Positions 7,869 through 15,264 of a stretch of 32,347 bases of DNA are shown here, in pieces. Source of the DNA: JBBAGE01 sp041655055. Lineage in GTDB: Bacteria > Pseudomonadota > Alphaproteobacteria > Rhodobacterales > Rhodobacteraceae. The DNA is taken from NCBI GenBank assembly GCA_041655055.1, contig JBBAGE010000008.1, positions 1 through 32,347 of the forward strand, given 5' to 3'. The stretch's first letter is position 1; the number at the start of each line of letters is the position of its first letter. A program made the translations under genes and the position numbers. The notes below the pieces were generated by a model. That model saw only the letters and a program-made list of their open reading frames with translations, searched no databases and was not told where the DNA came from.

Positions 7869-7945
7869 GGGCCTACATCATCTTCATCTTTCTTTTTCTT
7901 TAAGATATTTATTTTAGAAGCATTGAAGCACCGAAGGGAAAACAA

Positions 7946-8398
7946 ATGACCGGATTTCTGGGCGAAGCCTATCTTTGGACAAAATCACTGCATGTGATTT
8001 CGGTCATCGCCTGGATGGCGGGGATTTTTTACCTGCCACGGCTGTTCGTGCGCCACGTTGAAAATGTGCAACCGGGCAGCGAAACCGATCGGATGTTTCA
8101 GGATATGGAACTGAAGCTCTATCGCTTCATCATGGGCCCGGCGATGACATCGACCTGGATTTTCGGGCTGCTGTTGGTGTTCACGCCCGGCATTATCGAT
8201 TGGGGCACCGGCTGGCCCTGGGTCAAGGCCGCGATGGTGATCACGATGACCTGGTTTCATCACTGGCTGGGTGCGCGGCGCAAGGAATTCGTGGCGGGCA
8301 CGAATACGTTAACGGGCAAGCGTTACCGGATGATGAATGAATTGCCGACCTTGCTGATGGTCGTGATCGTGATCATGGTGATCGCTCGCCCGTTCTGA
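7946..8398 (+). CDS. hemJ: Protoporphyrinogen IX oxidase HemJ
   Basis: HemJ is the membrane protoporphyrinogen oxidase of haem synthesis found in many proteobacteria lacking HemG and HemY. The 150-residue protein has about four hydrophobic segments. It carries the family motifs KSLHVISVIAWMAGIFYLPR (with the conserved histidine, His16) and LPRLFVRHVE at the N-terminus, MTWFHHWLGA in the middle, and RMMNELPTLLMV close to the end. AAGGGAA seven bases upstream supports the ATG at 7946. It is the first gene to the right of oriC. It ends 106 bp before rho, which has its own promoter-like sequence. Confidence 0.93.
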   Translation: MTGFLGEAYLWTKSLHVISVIAWMAGIFYLPRLFVRHVENVQPGSETDRMFQDMELKLYRFIMGPAMTSTWIFGLLLVFTPGIIDWGTGWPWVKAAMVITMTWFHHWLGARRKEFVAGTNTLTGKRYRMMNELPTLLMVVIVIMVIARPF

Positions 8399-8402
8399 AT
8401 CG

Positions 8403-8431
8403 TTGACTCGCGGCCCGCATGGGCCTATCTA
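8403..8431 (+). promoter_or_regulatory. Candidate sigma-70 promoter of rho
   Basis: TTGACT at 8403-8408 and TATCTA at 8426-8431 are separated by exactly 17 bp, just after the hemJ stop. Predicted transcription start is near 8438, giving a leader of about 65 nt before rho. Two GANTC sites (8397-8401 and 8405-8409) flank or overlap the -35 element. Confidence 0.6.
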
Positions 8432-8440
8432 GCGACAAGC

Positions 8441-8456
8441 CCGGTCGTCCGACCGG
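8441..8456 (+). promoter_or_regulatory. Hairpin in the rho leader
   Basis: CCGGTCG-TC-CGACCGG is a perfect 7-bp inverted repeat with a 2-nt centre at the predicted 5' end of the rho transcript. There is no T-run after it, so it is not a standard terminator. It could stabilise the leader, or take part in the autogenous control known for rho in other bacteria; the role here is not shown. Confidence 0.35.
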
Positions 8457-8504
8457 TGCATTTCCCTATGATAGAACCATGCCTGCGGGCCTGTGCGGAT
8501 ATTT

Positions 8505-9776
8505 ATGATGCTTGAGCGTTTGAAACTTGCGGAACTCAAGGCCCGGAGCCCCAAAGATTTGCTTTCCCTTGCCGAAGAGCTTGAGATCGAGAATGCCTCG
8601 ACCATGCGCAAGGGCGATATGATGTTTTCGATCCTCAAGGAACGGGCCGAAGACGGATGGGAAATTTCCGGCGATGGTGTGCTTGAGGTGCTGCAGGACG
8701 GTTTCGGCTTTCTGCGCTCGCCCGAGGCCAACTATCTGCCCGGCCCCGATGATATCTATGTCTCGCCCGAGATGATCCGCCAGCACAGCCTGCGCACCGG
8801 CGACACGGTGGATGGCGTGATCCAGGCCCCGCGCGAGAATGAGCGTTACTTTGCCATTACCAAAGTGACCGCGATCAATTTCGAAGACCCCGAAAAAACC
8901 CGCCACAAGATCAACTTTGACAACCTGACCCCGCTTTATCCCGATGAACGCCTGCGGATGGAAATCGAAGACCCGACGATCAAGGATCGTTCGGCCCGTA
9001 TCATCGATCTGGTGGCGCCTATCGGCAAGGGTCAGCGTTCGCTGATTGTGGCCCCCCCGCGCACCGGCAAAACCGTGCTGTTGCAAAATATCGCGCATTC
9101 GATCGAACAAAATCACCCGGAATGCTATCTGATCGTGCTTTTGATCGACGAACGCCCCGAAGAAGTCACGGATATGCAGCGTTCCGTCAAGGGCGAGGTC
9201 GTGTCGTCAACCTTTGACGAACCGGCGTCGCGTCACGTTGCCGTGGCCGAAATGGTGATCGAAAAGGCCAAGCGCCTGGTTGAACATAAACGCGATGTGG
9301 TGATTTTGCTTGATTCGATCACCCGTCTGGGCCGCGCTTTCAACACTGTCGTGCCCAGCTCGGGCAAGGTGCTGACCGGCGGTGTCGATGCCAATGCGCT
9401 GCAACGGCCGAAACGGTTTTTCGGCGCCGCGCGCAATATCGAAGAAGGTGGCTCGCTCACCATCATCGCGACCGCGCTGATCGACACCGGCAGCCGCATG
9501 GACGAAGTGATTTTCGAAGAATTCAAAGGCACCGGCAACAGTGAAATCGTGCTGGATCGCAAGATCGCTGATAAACGGATTTTCCCGGCGATGGATATCC
9601 TCAAATCCGGCACCCGCAAGGAAGAATTGCTGGTCGATAAAAACGATCTGCAGAAAACCTATGTCCTGCGGCGGATTTTGAACCCGATGGGCACGACCGA
9701 TGCGATTGAATTCCTGATTTCCAAGCTGAAACAGACCAAAACCAACGCTGAATTCTTTGATTCGATGAACAGTTAA
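8505..9776 (+). CDS. rho: Transcription termination factor Rho
   Basis: Rho is the hexameric RNA-dependent helicase that ends transcription of untranslated RNA. The 423-residue product has the N-terminal helix region with LKARSPKDLLSLAEELEIENAS, and the cold-shock-like primary RNA-binding domain with GDGVLEVLQDGFGFLRS (about 56-72). The ATPase core follows with Walker A APPRTGKT at 183-190, DERPEEVTDM, and the secondary RNA site region LTGGVDANAL. The ATG at 8505 (or 8508) gives the normal N-terminus; a GTG at 8493 would add four residues. The ribosome site is weak. mnmE starts 3 bp after the stop. Rho-dependent ends are likely important in this window because convergent genes have no terminators between them. 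Confidence 0.96.
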   Translation: MMLERLKLAELKARSPKDLLSLAEELEIENASTMRKGDMMFSILKERAEDGWEISGDGVLEVLQDGFGFLRSPEANYLPGPDDIYVSPEMIRQHSLRTGDTVDGVIQAPRENERYFAITKVTAINFEDPEKTRHKINFDNLTPLYPDERLRMEIEDPTIKDRSARIIDLVAPIGKGQRSLIVAPPRTGKTVLLQNIAHSIEQNHPECYLIVLLIDERPEEVTDMQRSVKGEVVSSTFDEPASRHVAVAEMVIEKAKRLVEHKRDVVILLDSITRLGRAFNTVVPSSGKVLTGGVDANALQRPKRFFGAARNIEEGGSLTIIATALIDTGSRMDEVIFEEFKGTGNSEIVLDRKIADKRIFPAMDILKSGTRKEELLVDKNDLQKTYVLRRILNPMGTTDAIEFLISKLKQTKTNAEFFDSMNS

Positions 9777-9779
9777 CTC

Positions 9780-11066
9780 ATGGATACGATCTATGCCCTC
9801 GCCTCTGCGCGCGGCAAGGCTGGTATTGCGGTGGTCCGGATTTCCGGGCCATTTGCGTTTTCGGCCGGGCGCGCACTGGCCGGCGATCTGCCGCCTGCCC
9901 GCCGCACCTCGCTCAGACGGCTGCGCTGGCGTGGTGATGTGCTGGATCAGGCGCTGGTGGTCGTGTTCGATGCCGATCACAGCTTTACCGGCGAAGAAGT
10001 GGTGGAATTGCATCTGCATGGTTCGGTCGCGATCATCAACGCGGTTCTCGACGCGCTCGGGCAGATCGACGGGCTGCGCTTGGCCGAACCCGGTGAATTC
10101 AGCCGCCGCGCGCTGATCAATGAACGGCTCGATCTGGCGCAAATCGAAGGTCTTGGCGATCTGATCGAGGCCGAGACCGAGGCACAGCGCAAACAAGCGA
10201 TGCAGATTTTTTCGGGCGCTTTGGGGCAAAAGGCCGATAGCTGGCGCAAGACCCTGATCCGCGCCGCCGCTTTGATCGAGGCCACGATCGATTTCGCCGA
10301 TGAAGATGTGCCGGTCGATGTGACAGGCGAAGTCATTGATTTAGTTGATAAAACGGCCGTATCTTTGCGGGCCGAGGCCGCCGGCGCCCATGCCGCCGAA
10401 CGCGTGCGCGAAGGGTTCGAGGTTGCGATCATCGGCCCGCCCAATGTGGGTAAATCCACGCTTTTGAATGCGCTTGCGGGCCGCGATGCCGCGATCACTT
10501 CGGAAATTGCTGGCACCACCCGCGACGTGATCGAAGTGCGGATGGATCTGCGCGGCATCGCGGTGACTTTTCTTGATACCGCCGGGCTGCGCGAATCCGA
10601 TGACGTGGTCGAACGTATCGGCATTGCACGCGCCCGCACCCGGGCCGAGGCCGCGGATCTACGGATTTTCCTACTGGAAAACCCGGATGATTCGCTGGGG
10701 ATGGCGGCGCAACCAGATGATATCATTGCGCTTTCCAAAGCCGATCTCCGCCAGGGGGATGATTTCGCCATTTCTGGCGCCACTGGCACGGGCGTCGATA
10801 TTCTGATCACCCGAATTGCCGCAGTGCTGGAAACGCGCGCGGCCTCTGCGTCGTCCGCCACGCATCTGCGTCATCGCCAGGCCATCACCCGCGCGCTGAA
10901 CGCTTTGGATTTGGCACGAATCGAGGTAATGAACGGCCCGGATCGCGCCGAAATCGCGGCCGAGGAATTGCGCAGCGCGATTCGCGCGCTTGATTCCCTT
11001 GTCGGGCGTGTTGATGTAGAGCATATTCTTGACGAAATCTTTGCCAGCTTTTGCATCGGCAAATAG
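9780..11066 (+). CDS. mnmE: tRNA modification GTPase MnmE (TrmE)
   Basis: With MnmG, MnmE installs the carboxymethylaminomethyl or aminomethyl group on wobble uridine 34 of certain tRNAs. The 428-residue protein has the tetrahydrofolate-binding N-domain (about 1-115, with MDTIYALAS, GAGVxxxR-like RGKAGIAVVRISG and AEPGEFSRRA), a helical domain and an inserted G domain. G motifs are GPPNVGKST (219-227), TTRD (246-249), DTAG (266-269) and SKAD (319-322, in place of NKxD). The C-terminal CIGK (425-428) is the conserved C-x-G-K motif essential for modification. The TAG stop forms part of the ribosome site of mnmG. Confidence 0.96.
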   Translation: MDTIYALASARGKAGIAVVRISGPFAFSAGRALAGDLPPARRTSLRRLRWRGDVLDQALVVVFDADHSFTGEEVVELHLHGSVAIINAVLDALGQIDGLRLAEPGEFSRRALINERLDLAQIEGLGDLIEAETEAQRKQAMQIFSGALGQKADSWRKTLIRAAALIEATIDFADEDVPVDVTGEVIDLVDKTAVSLRAEAAGAHAAERVREGFEVAIIGPPNVGKSTLLNALAGRDAAITSEIAGTTRDVIEVRMDLRGIAVTFLDTAGLRESDDVVERIGIARARTRAEAADLRIFLLENPDDSLGMAAQPDDIIALSKADLRQGDDFAISGATGTGVDILITRIAAVLETRAASASSATHLRHRQAITRALNALDLARIEVMNGPDRAEIAAEELRSAIRALDSLVGRVDVEHILDEIFASFCIGK

Positions 11067-11070
11067 GAGC

Positions 11071-11086
11071 TGTTTCACGTGAAACA
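11071..11086. other. parS centromere site, perfect 16/16
   Basis: TGTTTCACGTGAAACA, identical to the canonical ParB-binding palindrome. It spans the mnmE-mnmG junction and contains the GTG start codon of mnmG (11079-11081), separated from the AGGAG ribosome site by one base. It lies about 3.1 kb from the right end of oriC and 2.5 kb before parA. Confidence 0.95.
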
Positions 11087-12947
11087 CGATGATTTTGATG
11101 TGCTGGTCGTCGGCGGCGGCCATGCCGGGTCCGAAGCTGCTGCTGCCGCGGCGCGAATCGGTGCGCGCACCGCAATGGTGACGCTGACTCGCGATGGCAT
11201 TGGGGTAATGTCGTGCAATCCGGCGATCGGGGGGCTCGGCAAAGGCCATCTTGTGCGTGAAATCGATGCGCTGGATGGGCTGATGGGCCGCGTTGGTGAC
11301 GCTGCTGGCATCCAATTTCGTCTGTTGAACCGTCGCAAAGGCCCCGCCGTCCAAGGCCCCCGCGCCCAAACGGATCGCAAGATTTACCGACAGCGGATGC
11401 AATCCGAACTCGCCGCCCAGCCAAATCTGCGGATTATCGAAGGCGAAGTGATCGACCTGATCATGCGCGACGGTCATGCGCGTGGCGTCATTCTGGCCGA
11501 CGGGTCCGAGGTTAACGCCGGCGCCGTGGTGCTCACCTCGGGCACGTTCCTGCGCGGTGTGATTCATATCGGAAACACCACGCGTCCCGGCGGGCGGATG
11601 GGTGATCGCGCCTCGGTCAAGCTGGGCGAACGGATGGACAGCTTTGGCCTGCCGCTCGGGCGGCTGAAAACCGGCACGCCGCCACGGCTTGATGGAAAAA
11701 CGATTCGCTGGGATTTGCTTGATTCGCAACCCGGCGACGAAGATCCCGTCATGTTTTCCTTCATGAACAAGGCGCCCGTGTTGCGCCAGGTTGCCTGCGG
11801 CGTGACCCATACCAACGCCCGCACGCATGACATTATCCGGAATAACCTTGATAAATCAGCGATGTATAGCGGCAATATCAACGGTGTAGGCCCGCGCTAT
11901 TGCCCCTCGATCGAAGATAAGGTCGTCCGATTCGCTGACAAAGACGGCCACCAGGTCTTTCTGGAACCCGAAGGGCTTGATGACGACACGATCTATCCTA
12001 ACGGAATTTCAACCTCTTTGCCCGAAGATGTGCAAGAAGCCTATGTGCGTTCTATCTACGGCCTTGAAAATGTTAGGATTTTGCAACCCGGATACGCGAT
12101 CGAATATGACTATATCGACCCACGCGCCTTGACTGCGTCGCTTGAACTCCGCGATGTGCCGGGGCTGTTTTTGGCCGGGCAGATCAATGGCACCACCGGT
12201 TATGAAGAGGCCGCCGCCCAAGGGCTCGTTGCCGGCGCCAATGCTGCACTGGCCGTTCTTGGCCAAGCGCCCGCGCAATTCGCGCGGCATAATTCCTATA
12301 TCGGGGTGATGATCGATGATTTGATCACGCGCGGGGTGACCGAACCGTATCGAATGTTTACGTCGCGTGCCGAATTCCGGCTGTCGCTGCGCGCGGATAA
12401 TGCCGACCAACGTTTAACGCCGTTGGGCGAACAATGGGGCCTGGTATCCGACGCCCGCAAAGCGGCTTTTGCTGAAAAAATATCGCTTTTAACCGCTGCA
12501 AAAACCGCGGCGCAAGCCACCTCGCTAACCCCGCGCGAAATCGCTGTCGCGGGAATCAAGGTCAGCGCCGATGGCGCACGGCGTGATGGACTGCAATTGT
12601 TTACCTTTCCTGATGCTGACAATGACAAAATCGGTGCGCTGATTCCCGGCTGGGATCAATTTCCCCACGATATTCAGGAACAGGTCGCCCGTGATGCGCT
12701 TTATGCGACCTATATTACCCGTCAGCACAAGGATGTCGCAGCGTTGCAACGGGATGAATCCATCTCTATCCCGGGGGATTTTGACTATAACGGGCTCAGT
12801 GGCCTTTCCAGCGAACTGCGGGACAAATTGCATAAAATTCGCCCTGCAACGATCGGTCAAGCTGGCCGGGTCGAAGGAATGACGCCCGCCGCATTGACAC
12901 TATTGCTTGCCCGACTGCGGCAACGGGACAAGAAAATCGCGTCATGA
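11079..12947 (+). CDS. mnmG: tRNA uridine-34 modification enzyme MnmG (GidA)
   Basis: MnmG is the FAD-binding partner of MnmE in cmnm5U34 synthesis. The 622-residue product begins MKHDDFDVLVVGGGHAGSEAA with the FAD motif GGGHAG at 12-17. It continues with TRDGIGVMSCNPAIGGLGKGHLVREIDALDG (conserved cysteine in MSCNP), TGTPPRL, the second-cysteine region RYCPSIEDK, and AGQINGTTGYEEAAAQGL. The start is GTG, with AGGAG nine bases upstream; no in-frame ATG fits better. That GTG lies inside a perfect parS site, so ParB bound there would sit on the 5' end of the gene. The 3' end overlaps rsmG by ATGA. Confidence 0.97.
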   Translation: MKHDDFDVLVVGGGHAGSEAAAAAARIGARTAMVTLTRDGIGVMSCNPAIGGLGKGHLVREIDALDGLMGRVGDAAGIQFRLLNRRKGPAVQGPRAQTDRKIYRQRMQSELAAQPNLRIIEGEVIDLIMRDGHARGVILADGSEVNAGAVVLTSGTFLRGVIHIGNTTRPGGRMGDRASVKLGERMDSFGLPLGRLKTGTPPRLDGKTIRWDLLDSQPGDEDPVMFSFMNKAPVLRQVACGVTHTNARTHDIIRNNLDKSAMYSGNINGVGPRYCPSIEDKVVRFADKDGHQVFLEPEGLDDDTIYPNGISTSLPEDVQEAYVRSIYGLENVRILQPGYAIEYDYIDPRALTASLELRDVPGLFLAGQINGTTGYEEAAAQGLVAGANAALAVLGQAPAQFARHNSYIGVMIDDLITRGVTEPYRMFTSRAEFRLSLRADNADQRLTPLGEQWGLVSDARKAAFAEKISLLTAAKTAAQATSLTPREIAVAGIKVSADGARRDGLQLFTFPDADNDKIGALIPGWDQFPHDIQEQVARDALYATYITRQHKDVAALQRDESISIPGDFDYNGLSGLSSELRDKLHKIRPATIGQAGRVEGMTPAALTLLLARLRQRDKKIAS

Positions 12948-13573
12948 CCGACCATGCACGGGCCGCATTTCAGGCCGCCACCGGCGTTTCACGTGAAACA
13001 TCGCAACGCTTCGATATCTATGCGGGGCTACTGCAGAAATGGAACCCGGCCATCAATCTGGTCGCCAAAACCACGCTGGCGCATCTCTGGGACCGACATT
13101 TTTTCGACTCTGCGCAACTGTTTGATTTAGCGCCGGAAAATGCATCTAAATGGCTGGATCTGGGCAGCGGCGGCGGCTTCCCCGGTCTGGTCATCGCGAT
13201 TTTGGCCCATGAACGGGCTGCGAATCTTCAAATCACCTGCGTCGAATCGGATCAGCGCAAGGCGGTGTTCCTGCGCACGGTGATTCGCGAAACCGGTATC
13301 AACGCCGAAGTATTGACCGCCCGGATCGAAGACCTGCCGCCCCAAGGTGCCGATATCATTAGCGCCCGTGCGCTTGCGCCGCTGCGCGAGCTGATCGGCC
13401 TTGCTGAACCGCATCTTGCCCGGCATGGCATCGCGCTTTTTCCAAAAGGCGCCCAAGTGGCCAACGAAATGACTGATGCGCTTGAAACTTGGGCGTTTCG
13501 GGTGGATGAATATCCCAGCCGCACTGATGATCAGGCGGTGATCCTAAAGATCGGAGATATCAGGCGTGTCTGA
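12944..13573 (+). CDS. rsmG: 16S rRNA (guanine-527-N7)-methyltransferase RsmG (GidB)
   Basis: RsmG methylates G527 of 16S rRNA using S-adenosylmethionine; loss gives low-level streptomycin resistance in other bacteria. The 209-residue product has the SAM-binding motif WLDLGSGGGFPGLV (GSGGGFPG at 74-81), CVESDQRKAVFLR, and the catalytic-side segment ISARALAPLREL. Residues 15-20 (VSRETS) are encoded by a parS-like palindrome, so the protein sequence carries the imprint of the site. The gene overlaps mnmG by 4 bp and parA by 8 bp. Confidence 0.95.
   Translation: MTDHARAAFQAATGVSRETSQRFDIYAGLLQKWNPAINLVAKTTLAHLWDRHFFDSAQLFDLAPENASKWLDLGSGGGFPGLVIAILAHERAANLQITCVESDQRKAVFLRTVIRETGINAEVLTARIEDLPPQGADIISARALAPLRELIGLAEPHLARHGIALFPKGAQVANEMTDALETWAFRVDEYPSRTDDQAVILKIGDIRRV
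12985..13000. other. parS site, 15/16 match, inside rsmG
   Basis: CGTTTCACGTGAAACA differs from the canonical parS only at the first base. It lies in the 5' part of rsmG and encodes part of GVSRETS. Its location, 1.9 kb from the perfect parS and 0.6 kb before parA, fits the parS clusters seen near alphaproteobacterial parAB. Confidence 0.9.
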
Positions 13574-14357
13574 TTCCCCCAGCGCGAAAAGCCCGAAAAT
13601 CATCGCAATAGCCAATCAAAAGGGTGGCGTGGGCAAGACGACGACGACGATCAATCTTGGCGCGGCCCTTTCAGAAATTGGCCACCGCGTGTTGCTGGTC
13701 GATCTCGATCCGCAGGGAAATGCCTCGACCGGGTTGGGTGTCGATCAGCGCGATCACACGACCTATGATCTGTTGCTTGAGAACATGCCGTTGGGCGATG
13801 TGATGCAGCCAAGCAGGATTGAGCGCGTTTGGATCACGCCTGCGACCACGGATCTGAGCTCGGCCGACATGGCGATGGCGGCGCATGGGCGGCGCGCGCA
13901 TTTGTTGCATGATGCGCTGCGGCAGGCCGAAATGGACGGGTTCGGCTTTGATTATGTGCTGATTGATTGCCCGCCGTCGCTTAACCTTTTGACGATCAAC
14001 GCTATGGTGGCCGCGGATTCGGTTCTGGTGCCGTTGCAATGCGAATTTTTCGCGCTTGAGGGTCTATCGCAGCTTATCCTGACCATTCGCGAAGTGCGCG
14101 AAAGCGCAAATCCCAAGCTGAGGATGGAGGGTGTGTTGTTAACCATGTATGACGCGCGCAACAATTTGACGCTGCAGGTGGAACAGGACGCGCGTAACAC
14201 ATTGGGAGACATGGTTTTTTCGACCGTCATCCCCCGTAATGTCCGGCTGAGCGAGGCGCCGTCGTTCGCGCTGTCGGTTCTGGAATACGACACGCATTCG
14301 CGTGGGAGCGAGGCATATCGGGCCTTTGCCCAGGAACTTTCGGGCAAAAACCACTGA
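13566..14357 (+). CDS. parA: Chromosome partitioning ATPase ParA
   Basis: ParA is the Walker-type ATPase that binds DNA non-specifically and moves ParB-parS complexes during origin segregation. The 263-residue product shows the deviant Walker A KGGVGKT at 19-25 with the signature first lysine, LLVDLDPQGNAS (Walker A' region), VLIDCPPSLNLLTINA (Walker B) and the SEAPSFALSVLEYD segment. The start is GTG at 13566, preceded by GGAG at 13553-13556 and overlapping the rsmG stop by 8 bp; the usual MSDSP-type N-terminus supports it. parB follows after 16 bp. Together with the parS sites upstream it forms a chromosomal Par system. Confidence 0.96.
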   Translation: MSDSPSAKSPKIIAIANQKGGVGKTTTTINLGAALSEIGHRVLLVDLDPQGNASTGLGVDQRDHTTYDLLLENMPLGDVMQPSRIERVWITPATTDLSSADMAMAAHGRRAHLLHDALRQAEMDGFGFDYVLIDCPPSLNLLTINAMVAADSVLVPLQCEFFALEGLSQLILTIREVRESANPKLRMEGVLLTMYDARNNLTLQVEQDARNTLGDMVFSTVIPRNVRLSEAPSFALSVLEYDTHSRGSEAYRAFAQELSGKNH

Positions 14358-14373
14358 TCAGGGAGCATGCGAG

Positions 14374-15264
14374 ATGGTGACCAAATCACAAAAGGGGCGC
14401 GGTTTGGGGCGCGGGCTGTCGGCGCTGATGGCCGATGTGACGCCTGGTGGCGACACGCGGGCCGAGGCCCTGCCCCGTCGCGCGGATATGAACGTCCCGA
14501 TAGAGCGTATTTCGCCGAATCCCGATCAGCCGCGGCGTCGGTTTGAGCCCGCCGATCTGGACGATCTGACCAATTCGATCCGTGAAAAGGGTGTGATTCA
14601 GCCGCTAATCGTGCGGGAATTTCCCAAGGGTTCCGGCCTTTATCAGATCGTCGCGGGCGAGCGGCGTTGGCGTGCGTCGCAACGGGCAAAATTGCACGAA
14701 GTGCCCGTGGTCGTGCGGGACTATAACGACACCGAAGTGCTTGAAATCGCCATAATAGAGAATATCCAGCGCGCCGATTTAAACCCGATCGAAGAGGCTG
14801 CTGGCTATCGTCAGTTGATGGAGCGGTTCGGTCATACGCAGGAACGGTTGGCCGAGGCATTGGGCAAAAGCCGTAGCCATATCGCGAATTTGATGCGTTT
14901 GTTGCATCTGCCTGAAGATGTGCGCAATCTGGTCGAGGACGGTTCGCTGACGGCGGGCCATGCGCGGGCATTGATCACGTCCGAAAATCCGTCGGTTTTG
15001 GCACGAAATGTCGTGGCCAAGGGGCTGTCGGTGCGCGATGTCGAACGTCTGACCCGCAAGAAAGACGCGCCGAAACGGAAATCGACGCCCCGCGACAATG
15101 GCGACAAAGACGCCGATACCAAAGCGTTAGAGGCTGATTTGAGCGCGGCATTGGGGATGAAAGTTATCGTCGAACATCGGCCGGGGCAGGAAGCCGGGCG
15201 GATAACGATCAGCTATGAAACGCTCGATGGGTTGGATGATCTGTGCCGCAAGCTGTCGTCGTGA
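14374..15264 (+). CDS. parB: Chromosome partitioning protein ParB
   Basis: ParB is the CTP-dependent clamp that loads at parS and spreads along DNA. The 296-residue protein has the basic N-terminal KGRGLGRGLSALM box that stimulates ParA, SPNPDQPRRRF, and the CTP-binding GERRWRAS at 95-102. It also has ENIQRADLNPIEEA at 129-142, a helix-turn-helix around 155-178 that reads parS, and a C-terminal dimerisation region from about 235. GGGAG at 14361-14365 supports the ATG at 14374. The TGA stop abuts the stop of convergent hemW, again forming TGATCA. Confidence 0.96.
   Translation: MVTKSQKGRGLGRGLSALMADVTPGGDTRAEALPRRADMNVPIERISPNPDQPRRRFEPADLDDLTNSIREKGVIQPLIVREFPKGSGLYQIVAGERRWRASQRAKLHEVPVVVRDYNDTEVLEIAIIENIQRADLNPIEEAAGYRQLMERFGHTQERLAEALGKSRSHIANLMRLLHLPEDVRNLVEDGSLTAGHARALITSENPSVLARNVVAKGLSVRDVERLTRKKDAPKRKSTPRDNGDKDADTKALEADLSAALGMKVIVEHRPGQEAGRITISYETLDGLDDLCRKLSS

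Larger units (their letters stand above)
7540..7945. other. Chromosomal replication origin, oriC
   Basis: This is the longest gene-free stretch of the window, bounded by maf (leftward) and hemJ (rightward). It contains two perfect DnaA boxes TTATCCACA (7729-7737 and 7860-7868). Near-boxes are TTATCCATA (7782-7790), TTATCCGCA (7816-7824), TTATCCCCA on the minus strand (7683-7691) and TTTTCCACA on the minus strand (7548-7556). TTATCC also occurs at 7651 and 7697. Next to the second perfect box is a strongly AT-rich tract: 32 of 40 bases are A or T at 7881-7920, a good candidate unwinding element. Nearby genes on both flanks are read away from it. Location beside hemJ-rho-mnmE-mnmG-parAB matches alphaproteobacterial origins. 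No GANTC site or convincing CtrA site is visible inside it. Confidence 0.9.

Noticed and set aside
7897..7920. CtrA binding site (TTAA-N7-TTAA) in the AT-rich part of oriC
   Set aside because: One TTAA occurs at 7900-7903, but the second half after seven bases reads ATTT. This is not better than chance in an AT-rich tract.
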